Source of the DNA: Betaproteobacteria bacterium Ga0077532
GTDB taxonomy: Bacteria; Pseudomonadota; Gammaproteobacteria; Burkholderiales; Ga0077523
NCBI GenBank assembly: GCA_001464895.1
Contig: LNEE01000062.1
Coordinates: 438,333 to 502,332 of the forward strand
Reading direction: 5' to 3'
Length of the DNA stretch: 64,000 nucleotides
Part shown: positions 25,747 to 34,434 of the stretch, piece by piece
Position numbering within the stretch: the first letter of the stretch is position 1
Layout: each line of letters starts with the position of its first letter
Position numbers and translations under genes: made by a program
Notes under the pieces: model-generated
What the model was told of the DNA's origin: nothing
The model's input: the letters and a program-made list of their open reading frames with translations, nothing else
The model's database searches: none

Positions 25747-27386
25747 GCGACGCCTCGGACGAGTTCGACTACGTCATCGTCGGTGCCGGCGCGGCGGGAT
25801 GCCTGCTCGCGCATCGGCTGACCGAGGATGGCCGGTTCACCGTCTGCGTGCTCGAATCGGGTCCGCCCGATCGACATTTCTTCCTGCACGTGCCGGCGGG
25901 CTTCATCCACGTCGGCTACCACCCGAAGCTCACGTGGGGCTTCACGAGCGAGCCCACGCCCGACACCGCAGGTCGCGGCGTGAAGGCGTTCATGGGTCGC
26001 ACGCTCGGCGGGTCGTCGTCGATCAACGGCTTCAACTACACGCGTGGCCTGCCGCTCGACTACGACGGCTGGGCGGCACTCGGCAACCCCGGCTGGTCGT
26101 ACGCCGAGGTGCTGCCTTACTTCAAGCGCACCGAGCGCCGCGTCGGCGAGTTCGATCCGCGGTACCGCGGCGCCGACGGGTTGCTGCCCATCACCGACTG
26201 CGACTGGCGACATCCGCTCTGCGACGCCTACATCGAGAGCGCGCGCGCCTGCGGGCTGCCGTCGCACGTCGACTACAACGCGGCGAGCCAGACGGGCGCG
26301 GGCTACTACCAGCGCTGGATCGTGAACGGCTGGCGCGTGAGCGCGGCGAAGGCGTTCCTGCGGCCCGCGATGAAGCGCCGGAATCTCGACGTGCGTTCCG
26401 ACGCGCACGCGACCGCGGTCACGTTCGAGGGCACCCGTGCGACGGGTGTTCACTACCTCGCGGGTCGCGGCGGGCCGAAGCGCGCGGTCCGCGCACGCCG
26501 CGAAGTGATCCTGAGCGCGGGCGCCGGCAACACGCCGAAGCTGCTGCAGCTCTCGGGCGTCGGCCCCGCGGCGTTGCTCGCCGAACTCGGTGTGCCCGTC
26601 GTGCACGCGCTGCCTGGCGTCGGCGAGAACCTGCGCGACCACTACATGGTGCGTTCCATCGTCCGCGTGCAGGGTGCCACCACGCTGAACAGCACGGCGC
26701 GCGGATGGCGGCTCGGCATCGAGATCGCGAAGTGGCTCGCGGGTCGGCCGAGCGTGCTCGCAATCAGCCCCTCGGTGGCGTTCGGCTTCGCGCAGTCGCG
26801 GCCGGATGCGGTGGGGACCGACCTGCAGTTCCACTTCTCGCCGGGAAGCTACGCGTCGGGCATCGCCGGCAAGCTCGACGACTTTCCCGGGATGACGCTC
26901 GGGTTCTACCAGCTTCGGCCGCAGGCGGCGGGTTTCGCGCGCGCGACGTCCACCGACCCGTTCGCGCTGCCCCGCGTGCAGCCGTACTACCTCGGTCATG
27001 AGGAGGACCGCCGCGTCGCCGTCGCAGGGCTGCGCCTCGCCCGGAAGATCCTGCACACTGGCGCGCTTGCGAGGTTCGGCGTGTGCGACGAGTTCCCGCC
27101 GCCCACGGCGGTGACCGACGACGAACTGCTTGATTGCGCGCGCCTGCGTGGGGGCACGGCCTGGCACTACATGGGCACGTGCAGGATGGGGCCGGCGACC
27201 GATCCGCTGGCCGTCGTCGATGCCGACCTCCGCGTGCACGGCCTGCAGGGGCTGCGCGTGGTCGACGCCTCGGTGATGCCGACGATGCCCTCGGGCAACA
27301 CGGGGGCGCCCACGATGATGGTCGCCGAGAAGGCGGCCGATCTGATTCTCGGACGCACGCCTCCACAGGCGGAGCACCCGCAGTAG
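25743..27386 (+). CDS. GMC family FAD-dependent alcohol oxidoreductase (first copy)
   Basis: A 547-residue choline-dehydrogenase-like flavoprotein. The FAD site is FDYVIVGAGAAGCLLAHRLT, the GMC signature is GRTLGGSSSINGFNYTRG, and the C-terminus has the catalytic His in WHYMGTCRMG and the Asn in MPSGNTGAPTMM. No signal peptide is seen, so it is cytosolic or peripheral to the inner membrane, oxidising a primary alcohol. The TTG at 25743 overlaps the preceding stop (TTGA). It differs clearly from the second GMC gene at 32170, so it is not a recent duplicate. Confidence 0.88.
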   Translation: MSDASDEFDYVIVGAGAAGCLLAHRLTEDGRFTVCVLESGPPDRHFFLHVPAGFIHVGYHPKLTWGFTSEPTPDTAGRGVKAFMGRTLGGSSSINGFNYTRGLPLDYDGWAALGNPGWSYAEVLPYFKRTERRVGEFDPRYRGADGLLPITDCDWRHPLCDAYIESARACGLPSHVDYNAASQTGAGYYQRWIVNGWRVSAAKAFLRPAMKRRNLDVRSDAHATAVTFEGTRATGVHYLAGRGGPKRAVRARREVILSAGAGNTPKLLQLSGVGPAALLAELGVPVVHALPGVGENLRDHYMVRSIVRVQGATTLNSTARGWRLGIEIAKWLAGRPSVLAISPSVAFGFAQSRPDAVGTDLQFHFSPGSYASGIAGKLDDFPGMTLGFYQLRPQAAGFARATSTDPFALPRVQPYYLGHEEDRRVAVAGLRLARKILHTGALARFGVCDEFPPPTAVTDDELLDCARLRGGTAWHYMGTCRMGPATDPLAVVDADLRVHGLQGLRVVDASVMPTMPSGNTGAPTMMVAEKAADLILGRTPPQAEHPQ

Positions 27387-27459
27387 AGATGGCGATGAAC
27401 AATGAAGCGGTCGACGCGAACGATCCCGATCTCGCGCGGCCCTCGACAGGGAGGAAGTC

Positions 27460-28650
27460 ATGAAAAAGTTGGGAACGATCATCCGCACGGTGGCGCTTGC
27501 CGCAGGCCTGCTCGGCGGAGCCGCGCAGGCGCAGGACATCCGCATCGGCTACAACGCGGACCAGTCCGCCAGTGCCGTCGCCGAGCTTGGCACTGCTGGC
27601 CGGTGGGGATTCGAGGCCGCCATCGAGGACCTCAACAAGGCCGGCGGCGTGCTGGGTCGCAAGGTGGTCGGCGTGATCCGCGACGACCTCGGCACACCGC
27701 CCAAGTCGATCCAGAACATGACCGAGCTGATGGACAACGAGGGTGTCGTCGCCGTGGTCGGGCCCGCCAACTCGGGCAACGCGCTCGCGTGGCTGCACCT
27801 GCCGCAGCAGCGCAAGATCCCGGTCGTGGTGCCGATCGCCACGGGGACCGAGGTCACGACGCGCTACTCCAAGACACCGCAGAACTACCTCTTCCGCATC
27901 TCGATGGTCGACCGCGAGCAGATCGCACTGCTGGCCGCCTACGCGGTGAAGTCGTCGAAGACGAAGAAGATCGCGATCATCGGTGACACGACGGGCTACG
28001 GGCAGGGCGGCATCAAGGACGCCACGGAGATCCTCGCCCTGCACGGCGTGAAGCCGGTGGCCGTCGAGAAGTTCGGCCCGAAGGACACGGACATGACGTC
28101 CCAGCTCGCGAAGATCCGCGATGCGGGCGCCGACACCGTGATCGTCTACGCCATCGCCGACGGATCCGCGCACACGCTGAAGAGCATGGAGAAGATCGGC
28201 TACCTGCCCACGACCCTGGGTTCGTGGGGCAATCTCAGCTCGCTGCTGCCGCGCATCGCCGGGCCGAAGCTCTCCGAGCACATCATCCTCGCGGCCTCCA
28301 CCACGGAGGACAGCAATGCCCGTACGAAGTCGCTGGGCGAGCGTGTGCGGCAGCGCTTCCCGACCATGACGACCTTCGCGTGCGCCGCGCAGGCGTACGA
28401 CGCCGTGATCCTGCTGGCTGCCGCCATGAAGGCCGCCGGGACCACGGACGGCGAGAAGGTCGCTGTGGCCCTCGAAGGGATCGACGGCGTGCAGGGAGTG
28501 ATCAAGACGTACAACAAGCCGTTCTCGAAGACCGACCACGAAGGCCTCACCGTCGCCGACTTCTACCTCGCGCGCTGGAAGGGCGGGGTGGTGGGCCGCT
28601 ACGAGGACGCCGTGACGAAGGCGCTCACGCCCGCCGACCTGAAGAAGTGA
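27460..28650 (+). CDS. branched-chain amino acid-type ABC substrate-binding protein
   Basis: A 396-residue LivK-like periplasmic protein. A signal peptide (MKKLGTIIRTVALAAGLLGG, cleavage after AQA) is followed by IRIGYNADQSASAVAELGTA, VVGPANSGNALAWLHLPQQR and KKIAIIGDTTGYGQGGIKDA. GGGAGGAAG just upstream of the ATG fixes the start. It is followed by matching permease and ATPase genes, making a complete transporter. The enzymes on both sides suggest that the ligand is a branched organic acid or alcohol rather than an amino acid. Confidence 0.9.
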   Translation: MKKLGTIIRTVALAAGLLGGAAQAQDIRIGYNADQSASAVAELGTAGRWGFEAAIEDLNKAGGVLGRKVVGVIRDDLGTPPKSIQNMTELMDNEGVVAVVGPANSGNALAWLHLPQQRKIPVVVPIATGTEVTTRYSKTPQNYLFRISMVDREQIALLAAYAVKSSKTKKIAIIGDTTGYGQGGIKDATEILALHGVKPVAVEKFGPKDTDMTSQLAKIRDAGADTVIVYAIADGSAHTLKSMEKIGYLPTTLGSWGNLSSLLPRIAGPKLSEHIILAASTTEDSNARTKSLGERVRQRFPTMTTFACAAQAYDAVILLAAAMKAAGTTDGEKVAVALEGIDGVQGVIKTYNKPFSKTDHEGLTVADFYLARWKGGVVGRYEDAVTKALTPADLKK

Positions 28651-28710
28651 CCGACGCCTCGGCGGGACGCCCTCCCGCCGAGGCCTGCATGCATCCCCGG
28701 AGTCATCCAC

Positions 28711-29628
28711 ATGGTCGTCCTCCTGCAGGCCCTCTTCAGCGGCCTCGCGCTCGGCGGCATCTACTCGCTCGTCGCCGTGGGTTTCAACATCACGCACAGC
28801 ACCACGCGCACCTTCAACTTCGGCCAGGGCGAGTTCCTCGTCGCGGGCGCGTTCGTCGCTGTGTCCGGCCTCCTGCTGATCGCGGGCAAGGGCGTGACGG
28901 ACCCGCTCGAGCAGGCCGACGTCTCGATGCTCGCGTACGGCGGCGGGATGCTCGCGGCGCTCGTGATCCCCGGCATCCTCGGCGTGCTGCTCTACCTGAC
29001 CGCGGTGCGTCCGTTCGCGGGGCGCAGCGGCCTCGCGTGGGTCATGAGCACCATCGGGTTCGGTGTGCTCGTGCAGAACACGGCGCTCGCCATCTGGGGC
29101 CCGTCGCCCATGGTCATGCCCTCGCCACTGGGCGGTGAGGTCATCCGTATCGGCGGTGCGGGCGTGCTGCCGCAGGAGTTCCTGGTGCTGGGCGCCAGCA
29201 TCGTCGTGATGCTCGTCCTCGACACCGTGATGCGCCGCACGCGCATCGGCAAGGCCGTGCGCGCCGTCGCCGAGAACCGCAACGCCGCGACGCTGATGGG
29301 CATCGACGTGTCGGCCGTCGTGATCGGCGCATTCGTCGTCAGCTCGGCGCTCGCGGGCCTCGCGGGGATGCTGGTGGCGCCGATCACCACGGCCTCCGTC
29401 TTCATGGGTCTCACGCTCGCGCTCAAGGCCTTCTCGGCGGCGATCGTCGGCGGTCTCGACAACCCGCGCGGGTGCATGCTCGGCGGCTTCCTCATGGGGC
29501 TGCTCGAGGCGCTCGTCGGCCTCTGGCACGCGGAACTCCGCGAGATCGCGATCTTCCTGCTCATCATCGTCGTGCTCGTCGTGAAGCCCGAGGGGCTGCT
29601 CGGCCGCCGGCGCGTGGAGAAGGTGTGA
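28711..29628 (+). CDS. livH: branched-chain amino acid-type ABC permease LivH
   Basis: A 305-residue inner-membrane permease with about eight hydrophobic segments. LFSGLALGGIYSLVAVGFNI and HSTTRTFNFGQGEFLVAGAF near the start, and RAVAENRNAATLMGIDVSAV before the conserved loop, are LivH hallmarks. The C-terminus reads IVVLVVKPEGLLGRRRVEKV, as usual. Its stop shares one base with the next start (TGATG at 29626-29630), so it is translationally coupled to the fused permease-ATPase. Confidence 0.92.
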   Translation: MVVLLQALFSGLALGGIYSLVAVGFNITHSTTRTFNFGQGEFLVAGAFVAVSGLLLIAGKGVTDPLEQADVSMLAYGGGMLAALVIPGILGVLLYLTAVRPFAGRSGLAWVMSTIGFGVLVQNTALAIWGPSPMVMPSPLGGEVIRIGGAGVLPQEFLVLGASIVVMLVLDTVMRRTRIGKAVRAVAENRNAATLMGIDVSAVVIGAFVVSSALAGLAGMLVAPITTASVFMGLTLALKAFSAAIVGGLDNPRGCMLGGFLMGLLEALVGLWHAELREIAIFLLIIVVLVVKPEGLLGRRRVEKV

Positions 29629-31451
29629 TGCCGGGTCGTGCGCATCTCGCGGGTCTCGTTGCGGTGGTCGCTGCGGTGGCGGTGGTCCCGCTCCTCACGA
29701 GCAACGGCTTCCTGCTGAAGGTCATGTTCATGGTCGGCGTGAACTACCTCGCTGCCGCCGGCCTCAACGTGCTGGTCAACCACACCGGGCAGAAGTCGCT
29801 CGGCCACGCCGGACTCTTCGCGGTCGGCGCTTATACCGTGGCGTTGCTCACCACCCGCGGCGAGTGGAATCCGTGGCTCGCGTTCGCGGCGAGCGGCGTC
29901 GTGGCGGGTGTTTTCGGTGCCGTGATCGCGCTGCCCGCGCTGCGCGTGTCGGGCCCGGCGCTGGCGATGGTGACCATCGGATTCGGCATCGTCATCGAGA
30001 AGGTGGTCTCGGAGTGGACGGATGTCTTCGCCGGCCAGCAGGGCATCTACGGCGTGGTGCCGCCCGCCATCGGCGGCGTGGATTTCGGCGCGCGCGCGTG
30101 GGTGTGGTTCGCGGGTGCGCTGGGGATCGTCGCCCACCTCGCGATCCGCGCGCTCCTGCGCGGCAAGTACGGCCGCGCCTTCCGGGCGGTGGCCGCCGCC
30201 GAGATCGCCGCCGAGAGCGTGGGCATCAGCGTGTATCGCGTGAAGGTGCTCGCGTTCGTCGTGAGCGCCGTGACGTGCGGATTCGCCGGCGCGCTCGTGG
30301 CGCAGCAGAACCAGTACATCAGCTCCGACTTCATCACGTTCTCGCTGTCGATCTTCTTCCTGCTGATCGTCCTGTTCGGTGGCAGTTCGGTCGTGGGGCC
30401 GCTGCTGGGCGCCATCGTGCTCACGCTGCTCGACGCTTTCCTGGCGCGCTGGCCCCACGTGCAGCACTTCACATACGGTGCGATGCTGCTCTTCGCGCTG
30501 TACGCCATGCCGGACGGCCTGTCGGGCGCGCTCCGCGCGATCGGACGCCGGCTTGTCCCCGCGCTTCGCCGCGTGCCGCCGGTCCCGCCGGTGACGGGCG
30601 CCTGGAAGCTCCACGCGGGCGAGGTCCTCGCGCCCGACCGGCCGCTCCTCGATGTGCGCGGTCTGTACAAGGCCTACGGTGGTGTCGTGCCGACGAACGA
30701 CGTGAGCCTGGAACTGAAGACCGGCCACGTTCATTCGCTGATCGGTCCGAACGGCGCGGGCAAGACGACGCTGCTCAACCTGCTCTCCGGCATCGTTGCG
30801 CCCGATCGCGGCAAGATCGTCTTCGACGGCCGCCCGATCGCTGGGATCGCCCCGAACGGCGTGTGCCGGATGGGACTGGCCCGCACCTTCCAGAACCTGC
30901 GCCTCTTCGGTGACATGACGGTCCTGGAGAACGTCGCGACCGGGCTGCACACGCACCTGCGCACCGGTCTGGTCACCTGCATGACAGGCCTGCCCGCCGC
31001 GGGTCGCAAGGAGCGGGACGCCCGCGACGAGGCGCTCCGGATTCTCGAGTTCCTCGATCTCCGCGAGCGTGCCCACGAGCGGGCAGCGAGCCTGCCCTAC
31101 GGCCTGCAGCGCCGACTCGAACTCGCCCGCGCGCTTGCGACGCATCCGCGACTGTTGCTGCTCGACGAGCCGGCGGCGGGCCTCAACCCCCAGGAGACGC
31201 GCGCACTCATCGATGTGATCGCGCGCATCCGCGACCTCGGCATCACGGTGCTGCTGATCGAGCATCACATGGACCTCGTGATGGCCGTCTCCGACCACGT
31301 GATCGTGCTCGACCACGGCGTGAAGATCGCCGAGGGTGCTCCGGCCGCCGTGCAGCAGAACCCGCGGGTCATCGCCGCCTATCTGGGCACCGGCGACGAC
31401 GATGAAGTGGACGAAGCTTCCCTGGCGCTCGCGGGAGGTGCCCATGGCTGA
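29628..31451 (+). CDS. fused LivM permease and LivG ATPase
   Basis: A single 607-residue chain. Residues 1-320 are a LivM-type permease (FMVGVNYLAAAGLNVLVNHT, GQKSLGHAGLFAVGAYTV, FRAVAAAEIAAESVGISVYR). After a linker, residues 340-590 are a LivG-type ATPase with Walker A GPNGAGKT (373-380), RTFQNLRLFGDMTVLENVATG, the LPYGLQRRLELARALATHP signature region and LLLLDEPAAGLN. The two are usually separate genes. The reading frame is continuous with no stop, so this is a true fusion tying one ATPase to one permease half. The ATG at 29628 overlaps the livH stop. Confidence 0.92.
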   Translation: MPGRAHLAGLVAVVAAVAVVPLLTSNGFLLKVMFMVGVNYLAAAGLNVLVNHTGQKSLGHAGLFAVGAYTVALLTTRGEWNPWLAFAASGVVAGVFGAVIALPALRVSGPALAMVTIGFGIVIEKVVSEWTDVFAGQQGIYGVVPPAIGGVDFGARAWVWFAGALGIVAHLAIRALLRGKYGRAFRAVAAAEIAAESVGISVYRVKVLAFVVSAVTCGFAGALVAQQNQYISSDFITFSLSIFFLLIVLFGGSSVVGPLLGAIVLTLLDAFLARWPHVQHFTYGAMLLFALYAMPDGLSGALRAIGRRLVPALRRVPPVPPVTGAWKLHAGEVLAPDRPLLDVRGLYKAYGGVVPTNDVSLELKTGHVHSLIGPNGAGKTTLLNLLSGIVAPDRGKIVFDGRPIAGIAPNGVCRMGLARTFQNLRLFGDMTVLENVATGLHTHLRTGLVTCMTGLPAAGRKERDARDEALRILEFLDLRERAHERAASLPYGLQRRLELARALATHPRLLLLDEPAAGLNPQETRALIDVIARIRDLGITVLLIEHHMDLVMAVSDHVIVLDHGVKIAEGAPAAVQQNPRVIAAYLGTGDDDEVDEASLALAGGAHG

Positions 31452-32169
31452 GAGCCCGATGCTGCGTGTCGATGATCTCGAAGTGCGCTACGGCGTGATC
31501 GAGGCGCTGAAGGGCATCTCGCTGGAAGTGCGCGAGGGCGAGGTGGTGACGATCATCGGTGGCAATGGCGCCGGCAAGAGCACTTTGATGAAGGCCGTGT
31601 CCGGACTCGAACCCGTCGCCGCCGGCCGCATCCGCTTCGGCGGGACCGACATCACGACGCTCGCCGGCCATCGCCGCGTGGCGCTCGGCATCGCACAGTC
31701 GCCGGAAGGCCGGCAGGTCTTCGCGGACCAGTCCGTCCGCGACAACCTCTTGCTCGGTGCGTACCACCGCCGCGCCTCCGACGCCGACATCGAGGCGGAC
31801 ATCGAGGCGCAGTACGCACGCTTCCCCAGGCTTCGCGAGCGCAGGGCGCAGATGGCCGGGACGCTCTCCGGCGGGGAGCAGCAGATGCTCGCCATCGGCC
31901 GCGCGCTGATGGCGAGGCCGCGCCTGCTGCTCCTCGACGAACCGTCGCTCGGGCTGGCGCCGCTGATCGTGCGAGAGATCTTCGGTGTGATCCGATCGCT
32001 GCGAGCCCAGGGCGTGACCATCCTGCTCGTCGAGCAGATGGCCCACCAGGCGCTCGGCGTCGCCGACCGCGCCTACGTGCTGGAGACCGGCCGCATCACG
32101 TTGTCGGGCACCGGCGTGGAACTCCGGCGGGATCCGCGCGTGCGGGCCGCCTACCTCGGAGACCATTGA
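31444..32169 (+). CDS. livF: branched-chain amino acid-type ABC ATPase LivF
   Basis: A 241-residue cytosolic ATPase. It has Walker A GGNGAGKST, the LivF-typical IAQSPEGRQVFADQSVRDNL, the signature LSGGEQQMLAIGRALM, and Walker B LLLLDEPSLGLAPL. It pairs with the fused LivG half to power the transporter. The ATG at 31444 overlaps the preceding gene by eight bases, and its stop is immediately followed by the next ATG at 32170, so the operon continues without a gap. Confidence 0.93.
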   Translation: MAESPMLRVDDLEVRYGVIEALKGISLEVREGEVVTIIGGNGAGKSTLMKAVSGLEPVAAGRIRFGGTDITTLAGHRRVALGIAQSPEGRQVFADQSVRDNLLLGAYHRRASDADIEADIEAQYARFPRLRERRAQMAGTLSGGEQQMLAIGRALMARPRLLLLDEPSLGLAPLIVREIFGVIRSLRAQGVTILLVEQMAHQALGVADRAYVLETGRITLSGTGVELRRDPRVRAAYLGDH

Positions 32170-33807
32170 ATGACCGGGCAGTCCCGTCCTTCAGCCGACG
32201 TCTTCGACTACGTGATCGTCGGCAGTGGTGCCGCCGGTTCCCTCCTCGCGGCGCGCCTCGGCGAGGATTCCGCGGTGCGCATCTGCGTGCTGGAGGCGGG
32301 GCCCACCGACTGGCATCCGTGGCTCCATGTGCCTGCCGGCTACATCAAGAAGCTGTTCGATCCGGGGTATACGTTTCCGTACGCTTCCGAGCCCACCGAG
32401 CATACGCGGGGCCGCGCGATCCCCGTGCCGCAAGGGCGTACGCTCGGCGGGTCCACGGCGATCAACGGCCTCGTCTACAACCGCGGGCACGCGGAGGACT
32501 TCGATCACTGGGCGGCGCTGGGCAACCCCGGCTGGGCTTACGCCGAAGTGCTGCCGCTCTTCAAGCGCACCGAGCGCTGGCTCGGACCGGACCCCGACGG
32601 CCTGCGCGGGCGCAGCGGCGCGATGACCGTGACGCCCATCGACTGGATCCATCCGATCTGCGAGGCATTCATCGAGGGGGCCGGCGAACTCGGCATCCCG
32701 CGCAACGCCGACTACAACGGCGCCGTGCAGGCGGGTGTCGGTTACTTCCAGCGCACGATCCATCGCGGCTGGCGGGTGAGCGCCGCGGGGTCGTTCCTGC
32801 ACCCGGCACGCAAGCGCGGCAACGTCACGGTGCGCACGCATGCGCACGCCACGCGACTCGTGTTCGAAGCAGGCAGAGCGGTCGGTGTGTGCTATGCGCA
32901 GGGCGGCAACGCGAGCGATCTTCGCGAGGTCCGCGCGAGCCGCGAAGTCATCCTCGCCACCGGTGCCCTCAACACGCCGCGCCTGCTGCAGTTGTCGGGT
33001 ATCGGGCCCGGTGCGCTGCTCCAGCGGTTCGGCATTCCGGTCGTGCGTGATCTGCCCGGCGTGGGCCGGCATCTGAAGGATCACTTCTCGGTGCGCGTGG
33101 TCGCCCGAACGCGTGACGTCACGACCATGAACGAGCTTTCGCGTGGCCCGCAGCTGCTCGGGCAGATCGCCCGGTGGATGCTGAAGCGGCCGAGCATCCT
33201 CGCGCTGAGTCCGTCATTGGTGCACTGGTTCTGGAAGTCGCGCGAGGGGCTCGACCGGCCGGACCTGCAGGGCGTCTTCACGCCCGCGAGCTATCGCGAA
33301 GGCTACGTGGGCATGCTCGACGTGTACCCGGGCATGACCTGCGGCGTATGGCAGCACCGGCCGGAGGGCAGCGGCTTCGTCGAACTGCAGTCGACGGACC
33401 CCTTCGAAGCGCCGCGCATCCAGCCGCGCTATCTCGAACACGAAGGCGATCGCAGGGTGCTGCTGGACGGCGTGCGCATCGCGCGGCACCTGCTGCGAAC
33501 CCAGGCGCTCGCCCGATATGTGGAGGCGGAGACGATGCCCGGCGTGGCGGTGGATCGCGACGACGAGGTGCTCGATTTCGTGCGGCGCATCGGCGTGTCG
33601 TCGTACCACCTGAACGGCACGGCGCGCATGGGGCCGGCGTCGGACCCGATGGCGGTGGTGGATGCGCAGCTCCGCGTGCATGGCATCGCTGGCCTGCGCG
33701 TCGTCGACGCGTCGGTCATGCCGGAGATCCCGTCGGCGAACACGGCGGCGTCGACGATGATGATCGCGGAGAAGGCCGCCGACATGATCCGCGGCGCCTG
33801 CGACTGA
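32170..33807 (+). CDS. GMC family FAD-dependent alcohol oxidoreductase (second copy)
   Basis: A 545-residue relative of the enzyme at 25743. The FAD motif is FDYVIVGSGAAGSLLAARLG, the GMC signature is GRTLGGSTAINGLVYNRG, and the catalytic His/Asn pair lies in YHLNGTARMG and IPSANTAASTMM. It begins directly at the livF stop and is the last gene of the operon. Two GMC enzymes flanking one transporter suggest successive or alternative oxidations of the imported compound. No terminator was seen after the stop at 33807. Confidence 0.88.
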   Translation: MTGQSRPSADVFDYVIVGSGAAGSLLAARLGEDSAVRICVLEAGPTDWHPWLHVPAGYIKKLFDPGYTFPYASEPTEHTRGRAIPVPQGRTLGGSTAINGLVYNRGHAEDFDHWAALGNPGWAYAEVLPLFKRTERWLGPDPDGLRGRSGAMTVTPIDWIHPICEAFIEGAGELGIPRNADYNGAVQAGVGYFQRTIHRGWRVSAAGSFLHPARKRGNVTVRTHAHATRLVFEAGRAVGVCYAQGGNASDLREVRASREVILATGALNTPRLLQLSGIGPGALLQRFGIPVVRDLPGVGRHLKDHFSVRVVARTRDVTTMNELSRGPQLLGQIARWMLKRPSILALSPSLVHWFWKSREGLDRPDLQGVFTPASYREGYVGMLDVYPGMTCGVWQHRPEGSGFVELQSTDPFEAPRIQPRYLEHEGDRRVLLDGVRIARHLLRTQALARYVEAETMPGVAVDRDDEVLDFVRRIGVSSYHLNGTARMGPASDPMAVVDAQLRVHGIAGLRVVDASVMPEIPSANTAASTMMIAEKAADMIRGACD

Positions 33808-34219
33808 AGCGAGCCGTCTGTGGCTGCGGAGGCTGTCCACCAGCAGCCGCGCCCGGGGTGACAGCGCCGCACCGCTGAGCACGCACAGGCTGAGGCGCCG
33901 GCATCACGCCGAGGCCCATGTCGGCCTCGTTCGCCAGGCCCTGCTTCACGATCGTCGAGCTGATGCGCTTCTGGAGCGGGACCTGACCGCAAGCGTCGTC
34001 GGCGCAGGCGCGCATGTCGACCGGGATCTCCCCCATAGCGTGCCGCAGGCGATGCGCAGGCCCGAGCAGCGCATAGCCGGCCGGCGTCGCATTCACCCCT
34101 TTGATCGTGCGCGCAAGCAGCGTCGACGTGAGCTGATGCACCAGTTCGCCGAAGCACTTGCTGAGCGCAGCGAAGAGTTCGTGTGACCTCGGGTCGAGGT
34201 CAATGGCGCATTGCCACAA
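33716..34219 (-). CDS. uncertain hypothetical protein, 3' end overlapping GMC gene
   Basis: A minus-strand frame of 167 codons from a TTG. The first 115 or so codons look protein-like, with high GC3 and a sequence such as HELFAALSKCFGELVHQLTS, ARTIKGVNATPAGYALLGPA and ISSTIVKQGLANEADMGLGV. The last 40-50 turn into Arg/Ser/Pro-rich sequence antisense to the second GMC gene. The real gene may therefore end earlier through a lost stop, or be a decayed remnant. I do not recognise the family. Confidence 0.35.
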   Translation of the reverse strand: MWQCAIDLDPRSHELFAALSKCFGELVHQLTSTLLARTIKGVNATPAGYALLGPAHRLRHAMGEIPVDMRACADDACGQVPLQKRISSTIVKQGLANEADMGLGVMPAPQPVRAQRCGAVTPGAAAGGQPPQPQTARFSRRRRGSCRRPSPRSSSSTPPCSPTGSPA

Positions 34220-34434
34220 TCAACCGCCTCCGAAAGCCTTTCGGACCATGCCGCGCGCCACGACGCTGTGCTAGATTTCCCACGGGCCGGCACCAAGGCC
34301 GACCTGCCGATTTCGCGTCGTGCATACCAACAAGAATCCCGACCGAGCCACGCCATGAGACCTGACCTGCTCGATGAACGAAGCCCTGCGGGTGGGGGCT
34401 GCAGTGTTCGTTGCCGGCATTGTCGGGGCGCACC

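Noticed and set aside
26764-29529. 921-codon minus-strand open frame across the GMC, LivK and LivH genes
   Set aside because: It crosses three well-supported plus-strand genes and shows Arg/His-rich low-complexity composition, typical of antisense shadows in high-GC DNA.
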